This document shows positions 58,881 to 64,000 of a stretch of DNA of 64,000 nucleotides, piece by piece. The notes beneath the pieces are model-generated. The model saw nothing but the letters and a program-made list of their open reading frames with translations, was not told the DNA's origin and did not search any database. Every line of letters begins with the position of its first letter. Position 1 is the stretch's first letter. The stretch lies in NCBI GenBank assembly GCA_958496175.1, contig OY292276.1:37902449-37966448 (forward strand), in the 5' to 3' direction. The stretch comes from Sisyra terminalis (taxonomy: Eukaryota; Arthropoda; Insecta; Neuroptera; Sisyridae). The translations under genes and the position numbers were made by a program.

Positions 58881-59886
58881 TATTCTTTAAGTAATCAATG
58901 GTTAAGTAGAGATATCTTAGGGATTATTAAAAATTACAGGCTTTCATTAATGTATCAATTAACATAGAAAATAACAAAAATATTAATGATATTTGTAACA
59001 AAACCTTACGTGGTGAATTTTTTCATTATTTTTTCAATAATCAGTGCAAAAAATAGTGTAAATATCAGTTATTAATGACCTGTGTTATTAATATGCAATA
59101 TTGATATTTTCATTAAAAATCAACAAAAAGATTTTTTAGCATGAAAATCTTTATATTTTTTTCTTTGGAATAATTTAAGGCTTTAGTTGTAAGTTTAGGC
59201 GTGAAAAAATTGCTACTAAATAATAATCAAAAAATAAAAAAACTTCCACCCTTAAACACTTAATTATAAATATTGTTTTTAGGGGCTGTTAGTATTAAGC
59301 ACTGTTGAATTTTAATAGATAATATTCATACAAATCAGTTGATTGTTGCGGGTGCTCTGCTAAAGCCACAAAATTGCCAGCAGTTACAAAACCACTTGAC
59401 CGCTAATTTCAATTTTATGACTTTACTGACTACAAGAAATTACACCAAACCGTAAATTATTTGGTGAGATGTCTTGGCTTATATTTGTTTTATTGTCTCG
59501 TTAACGAGGTTTATTATTTTCTTTTCACCATTGAATTTGTAGCCTTTAATCGTGCCACAAATCAATATAATTGTGTCAATGTAGGCGTCAAATATTTAAT
59601 ATTTATCTACTCTTGGTGAATGATAGTAAAATTTTCTGTTTTGGGTGCGAAATAGCATTGATAAAAATTGTATTCACTTAAATGTCTGTATAACATTTTA
59701 TTACATATTTCAAAACGTATACAATTTTTTTCAGATAAGAAATTATCACAGTTTAATGAAAGGATGAATAAAAACATCATAAAATACCAACGATGAATTT
59801 TAATGAAAAAAATCTATTAGATATCTATATTTTGTTATTTATATTTTGATACATTTATATTACTCTGTAAGAACAAATAAACCAAC
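58881..59886. other. gene-free stretch upstream of the tRNA; complex block 59430-59660
   Basis: No gene. Around 59430-59660 the sequence is less repetitive, with CACCATTGAATTTGTAG and TTTAATCGTGCCACAAATCA, and may be conserved non-coding DNA. Confidence 0.33.
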
Positions 59887-59960
59887 GGCGCCGTGGCTTA
59901 GTTGGTTAAAGCGCCTGTCTAGTAAACAGGAGATCACGAGTTCGAATCTCGTCGGGGCCT
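59887..59960 (+). tRNA. tRNA-Thr (anticodon AGT)
   Basis: A 74-nt cloverleaf decoding threonine ACU (and, after A34-to-inosine editing, ACC/ACA). The acceptor strands are GGCGCCG and CGGGGCC with discriminator T. D arm GCTT/AAGC. Anticodon stem CCTGT/ACAGG with loop CTAGTAA, the anticodon at 59921-59923. T arm ACGAG-TTCGAAT-CTCGT. There is no intron, and CCA is not encoded, as normal in eukaryotes. The internal RNA polymerase III A box is TGGCTTAGTTGG (59894-59905) and the B box lies at AGTTCGAATCT. The body matches animal tRNA-Thr(AGT) closely from memory. One oddity: G4 faces G69 in the acceptor stem, so one of seven pairs is a mismatch, which may lower function or hint at a pseudogene. Confidence 0.9.
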
Positions 59961-59966
59961 AACCAA

Positions 59967-59984
59967 TTTTTTTTTATTTTTTTT
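59967..59984 (+). terminator. RNA polymerase III terminator of the tRNA gene
   Basis: A run of nine T followed by A and eight T starts six bases after the tRNA 3' end, as expected for polymerase III termination. Confidence 0.85.
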
Positions 59985-61477
59985 GTCCAAAAAATTAAGC
60001 AACAAAATTTATTATAATTAAATTTTATAATTTCTTTAAAAAGTTTTTATTTTATACAATAAGTAAGTATATTTGTTTTTCATACAAAAAAAAAAGTATT
60101 CAATGTATTTATTTTGCCTATACATACACATATACATAGATATCAAGCAATGTGGACTGTGGTGTGCTCGATTTCACTGTTGAATTGAAAACTAAAATTA
60201 AAATTCTGACCCTTCAACATTTATAATAAAGATACAACTTCAAACAACTTTATTGAAAAATGAACCAGATGTAATGCATTTACTATCACAGTTAAGAAAA
60301 ATATTTAAAATTCTTACCGTAATTTAACACATAACATCCATTAAAAATTTCGTTTGTTCTCATCTAGTTCATTAAAAAAATCTTTGAAATATTTACATTG
60401 CAGCAATTTAGTTTTAATTTGTTGTTACTTACAGTAAATATTTAAATGATTTTCTTCTTTCTTTTTTGTAAAACATTGCCCGAAGAAAAACCAGCCGCAT
60501 TAATTAATGTTTGCATAATAATTAATAACATAATAAATAACTATAAATATCTATAATTGTTGAGTGGTCTATAAGTGAAAACAGTGACCATTTACATGGT
60601 CTACTATCTGTATAACGGGGTCCCATAAATGCTATACTGATAAACTCATTCAATAAATCTCGCCTCTTACAACATATACGGGGGTTGTATTTGTAGTATG
60701 CTTTTCCGATCGCACCACAATTTAAATAACTACGTGCATATATGCAAATGGTCTCGTTGAATATTTAATAATGGAAACCAATAAAATATAAATTGATTTC
60801 ATAATTAAATGAGAACATGACTAGATTCAGCTTAGCGTTAATGTTATCGCTTATATAAAGCGGTTAATTCAGGCTTATCATTATTTATTTAAAAGCCTCT
60901 TTTATTGAACGGGTTATAGAGATATTTATTTAAATTCTAAATTTGAATATTCTTTTTTTTTAAAAAATTATTTTATTGATTACAATTTCTTGTAGTCAGG
61001 TGAAGCAAATGCAAATAATAATTATTTTATAATAGTTAGTACCCCTCTCGAGGCCATAAATATTGATTTTTTTCGCGAGTTTTTTCGCTCTTTTATTTCG
61101 CGAGTTCTGTTACAAGACTTACATTGCTTTCAAATAAGAAAAAATGTGCTTATAAATATGTCGTATACATCAAAAAACATTGATCATATCACAGACCAAC
61201 AGGGAGGAAATGAGATATTTAAATTTCCATTATCGTTGTGGAACATTGAATTTTACTGATATTATAACTTCTAAATTACTAAAGATTAACTTCAATCAAA
61301 ATTTTAATACAATAGCTCAGATTTTAGATCAAAATAGAAAATACCGAGGTGTTTATGCAATGAATTAATTTCGCCTTACCCTTGTTGAAAAAAAGGAAAA
61401 TTTTTGCAATTATAAAACGGAATTACTTTTTAATTATTTCGAATACCTGAAATGGGAAGCTAAGTAGGAGCTCTGGT
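59985..61477. other. gene-free stretch; complex block 60590-61120
   Basis: No gene. The block at about 60590-61120 contains ATATGCAAATGG (octamer/POU type), CACCACAATTTAAAT (Runt-type ACCACA), TTTATTGAACGGG and GGGGTCCCATAAATGC. It resembles regulatory DNA but cannot be proven. A 62-codon frame at 61180-61368 has no domain. Confidence 0.33.
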
Positions 61478-61563
61478 AAGCAGTCATGGAAGTCAAGATT
61501 AAAGGTAGAAGAAGAATAAGACAGAAATATATATTATGGTTACGGAACCATAAGAACCAGACC
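61478..61563 (+). pseudogene. RTE-like LINE C-terminal relic, left part
   Basis: Reads AVMEVKIKGRRRIRQKYILW then LRNHKNQ, matching the RTE end motif G-K-x-x-G-R-R-x-x-G-R-x-x-x-S-W-L-x-N-x-R-x-W. It stops exactly where a hAT element is inserted; the continuation may lie at 62167-62260 (FKRKSFSKLYL, compare LFRxAxDRxxF). Confidence 0.55.
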
Positions 61564-62158
61564 CAGGGTCGTCTTAAACTAGACTGGGGCCCTTGAGCCC
61601 ACAAGAATTTGGGCTTTTTTGGAAAGTAAAAAAAGCGAATTATAATAACATTTTTTACTATGTATGATCATTTATTATAGGTAATCAAATACAGTATGAT
61701 ATAATAATAATTTTAATATCTAAATCTATAAATCTTAAATCTAAATCTATAAATAATTCTTTTATCATTAATTATATTAGAATGCTGCTGGATTTTTGGT
61801 TACGATTACGATAACGATTTTATTCGGGGTTTCTGTTTAGCAAAATCTTCTATTAAACCCTAAAGTCAATTTTTTGAAGGATATCACTTTCTATGCACAT
61901 AATTGACAAATTACTCAGTCGTTCTTGTAACATTGTTGTTTACAATTCATTTTTCATTCTCTTAAGCTGGGAAAATGACCGCTCTCCACTACAATTAGTA
62001 ACTATTAGGTAAAGGAATATTCTTGTAACAATTTCTACGTTTGGAAAAGTTTCTTCCAATTTATCTGATTTTATTAGGTTATGTAATCCATCGGGGCTCC
62101 CTGAGAATGGGAGCCTTGGGCACGGGCCCCGTGTGCCCTTATGGTGAAGACGGTATTG
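61564..62158 (-). mobile_element. internally deleted hAT element (595 bp)
   Basis: The left end is CAGGGTCGTCTTAAAC then GGGGCCC; the right end, other strand, is CAATACCGTCTTCACC then GGGGCCC. The flanking octamers ACCAGACC (61556-61563) and ACTATACC (62159-62166) agree at 6 of 8 positions. Only the last part of the transposase gene remains between the ends, so most of the coding region was lost by internal deletion, a common way non-autonomous hAT copies arise. The element interrupts an RTE relic. Confidence 0.78.
61853..62056 (-). pseudogene. hAT transposase C-terminal dimerisation domain, broken
   Basis: Sixty-eight codons read EETFPNVEIVTRIFLYLIVT, NCSGERSFSQLKRMKNEL, a stop, then TTMLQERLSNLSIMCIESDI ending LQKIDFRV and a second stop. 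This is the conserved hAT C-terminal domain (FPN-hxLRxhLxhPVT-x-x-SGERSFSxLKxIKxxLRSTMxQERLxxLxxLxIE). One in-frame stop replaces the conserved arginine or serine before TTM. It belongs to the ZMYM-like branch by motif style. Confidence 0.85.
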
Positions 62159-62166
62159 ACTATACC

Positions 62167-63488
62167 CGGTTTAAACGGAAGAGCTTTTCTAAATTGTATC
62201 TGACAGAGATAGATTTAGAAAAATTGTTGATGATCACCTTCACCAAACATAACACATATCTTTTTAAGAAGAAAAGAGACTACCAAACTTTTTTGTAGCA
62301 TACATAGCTTCCTTGCTAATTTTTCCATTAAAAGAAAGTTTGTTCTTTTCGTAAAATTGATAGTTTTTTTAAAAATTTAGTACAAGATTGTATCTCCCAG
62401 AGGTGTGCTAGAGTGTATTGTACACGTGCTGTAAACATATGCTTTCCAGTTGTGAAAATCTACGCAAATACTGAAGTTATGATGTTCATGTACCTACATA
62501 ATAAAAGAAAAGTAATCTTTGAATTTTAACTTTCAACCGAAAATAGAGGACAATAAATTGATAGTGAAATAATGTATTATATTTCACACGCTTTTTCGAT
62601 GAATTATGAAATTTTCACGCACTACAAGTACAATTAGAATGGATATTAAACATGCATCGCGTTCACACGCTGACTACATACAGGTGTTAAATGTTCTAAG
62701 CAATCCGATATGTATAATACATAGGTACAAATGGACATTGTTTCTACATGGAAAGCCGCGTTGCATTGTATGTTTACAATTTACTCATACACACATTTAT
62801 TATGTACAGAAAGGCATTAGCTCGCTGATGCTGGCCCATTGAATCTCTGAGTTATCTGCACAATAAAAGATAGCGACAAAGATCAAGGATGCAGTTGAGG
62901 ATGGGACGTAGGAACGTTATTCACAACGCTAATGAATTCCATTGTGTTTACGTACGAACATATTTCCATTCTCATCTAAGTCAAAAATATAAAAAATCAA
63001 TTTGATCGAAGAAAAAATATCTGAAACAAAAAGAACTGCAACGAGCGCCATTCATATTGAAATCTACAATTGTTTATTGTTATTATTGTCTTTTATGTTA
63101 TTATCATTATTGTTATTACAGAAGATCCCAGTGAGATATAGAGAGCTAAGTCACCATTCATGTGCGTGGAGAATGGGATGCTCTCGCTTCGTTATTCGTA
63201 TTTGGTACCAGTCTTCTGGTGTTGTTGTGGCCGTTAACCGGCACAAAAACGTTCTTCTAACCAACCAAGGGAGATTTACGGCCGCATATCTTACTTGTAT
63301 ATAATGTGCTCTGTATTTTATCTGTTACTTTATGTTATGCAGAAGAATCAGTTGACATTCTTTCTCAAGTCAACGATCTAAGGCCTGTGAAGTCTAAACG
63401 ATTCGCGCGACTCTATTGTCTTCCATACGTCCCTAATACAAACATAAGTCGTTTTATTTTTATAAAATATCTACTTTATTTAAGAGTT
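62167..63488. other. gene-free stretch; complex block 62580-63480
   Basis: The first 90 bp may continue the RTE relic. From about 62580 to 63480 the sequence is balanced in composition, with AATCAAGGATGCAG-, GTTAACCGGCAC- and ACCAACCAAGGGAG-type words. Plus-strand frames at 62606-62842, 63002-63304 and 63306-63536 show no domain. It could hold regulatory DNA or an unrecognised exon. Confidence 0.3.
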
Positions 63489-63535
63489 CAGTGGCGGCTG
63501 CTGCAAAGCTGTCCTGTTATACTGCAGCATCTCTA
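63489..63535. mobile_element. single hAT-type terminus (CAGTGGCGGCTGC)
   Basis: CAGTGGCGGCTGCTGCAAAG at 63489 has the same CAGTGGCGGCT start as the hAT-like element at 30120. No matching inverted terminus occurs before the window ends, so the element is either truncated or extends past 64000. Only the first part can be supported. Confidence 0.4.
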
Positions 63536-63724
63536 GAAAAATACTAAAATTTTATATTATTTTTTCCAATCCAAAATAGTCAAAAGACACTCTTTCAACA
63601 TTCTATACTTCAAAATACTCTAAAACAATTATGTATAGTATTGTAACAGGATATGATAACAAGGATATGATTCGACATGTTTCGCTTATTTCTACCAAAG
63701 AATCACGTGTACAATTTTTTATAT

Positions 63725-63860
63725 GATAGTTATTTACCATTGCTTTATAACTTCCAAAATTTCTAGCGACTCTACCGTTAATAAAAACCGTAAATCGAGA
63801 AGTATTGAAAATTTGCTCGAGACGAGCGGGTACCAAGACTACTCGGTCACCAAAAGGCTT
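63725..63860 (-). mobile_element. tRNA-derived SINE, copy 6
   Basis: On the minus strand: AGCCTTTTGGTGACCGAGTA, GTCTTGGTACCCGCTCGTCT, then CGAGCAAATTTTCAATACTT, CTCGATTTACGGTTTTTATT, AACGGTAGAGTCGCTAGAAA and TTATAAAGCAATGGTAAATA. The A-box region is intact, but the stretch between it and the body, including the B box, is deleted. Confidence 0.75.
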
Positions 63861-64000
63861 ATATTTGCTTCCATTATTTTTTATGATTTAATTATTTTTT
63901 AATCCAATGAAACACAAATAAGATAGTAGCGAAGACTTGAATACACTAATGAGCGAATTGTATTGTAATAATGGCTATTTTTACTAGAATTTGAATGTGT

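Noticed and set aside
1..64000. CRISPR arrays, operons or other prokaryotic features
   Set aside because: No regularly spaced direct repeats with unique spacers and no dense gene packing. The content is clearly eukaryotic.

Overview
This is a very AT-rich eukaryotic, almost certainly arthropod (probably insect), stretch of nuclear DNA. The reasons are the transposon set (an intact piggyBac, plus hAT, mariner, Tc1-like, PIF/Harbinger-like, jockey-like and RTE-like elements), a SINE with a serine/leucine-tRNA-like head, and a decayed copy of a repetitive protein family that I know mainly from arthropod genomes. No host protein-coding gene could be supported. The window reads as a gene desert or the inside of very large introns. 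The only likely functional genes are one tRNA-Thr(AGT) at 59.9 kb and the piggyBac transposase at 42.6-44.4 kb.

Layout. 0-9 kb: a fragment of a hAT family (775-1235), a Harbinger-like MITE with TTA target duplication (1296-1492), a piggyBac C-terminal relic (4384-4490), SINE copy 1, a foldback element (7030-7390), an unnamed repeat, an RTE relic and a MITE. 10-20 kb: an inverted pair carrying a hammerhead-like core (10774-10962), a mariner relic with mirrored ends (13253-13800), a hAT MITE with perfect 8-bp duplications (15704-15952), a Tc1-like deletion derivative (17998-18616) and another hAT fragment. 22-36 kb: a 43-bp tandem repeat, a CpG-rich island (24890-25080), jockey-like relics (25.5 and 34.9 kb), and a 2.6-kb hAT relic (30120-32688). 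That hAT relic contains a reverse-transcriptase scrap and a 238-bp insert, flanked by a 12-bp direct repeat, with a hammerhead-ribozyme-like core. 37-49 kb: a TTAA-target MITE, two hAT MITEs, a mariner relic, the intact piggyBac (42218-44808, TTAA on both sides), a 131-bp-arm near-perfect SINE hairpin (46269-46538) and a 957-bp terminal-inverted-repeat element. 50-64 kb: more SINEs, a mirrored MITE pair (53716-54176), the arthropod-family relic (58240-58880), the tRNA, and an internally deleted hAT (61564-62158) that landed in an RTE relic.

Between these lie blocks of higher-complexity sequence (about 2.2, 6.8, 12.1, 16.5-17.2, 24.3-25.3, 29.7-30.1 with 32.7-33.3, 38.4, 49.3-49.8, 52.4-53.2, 59.4, 60.6-61.1 and 62.6-63.5 kb). 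They look like candidate conserved non-coding or regulatory DNA, which cannot be shown from one sequence. There is no system of cooperating host genes here. The interactions are between repeats: nested insertions, inverted duplications and possible self-cleaving RNAs.
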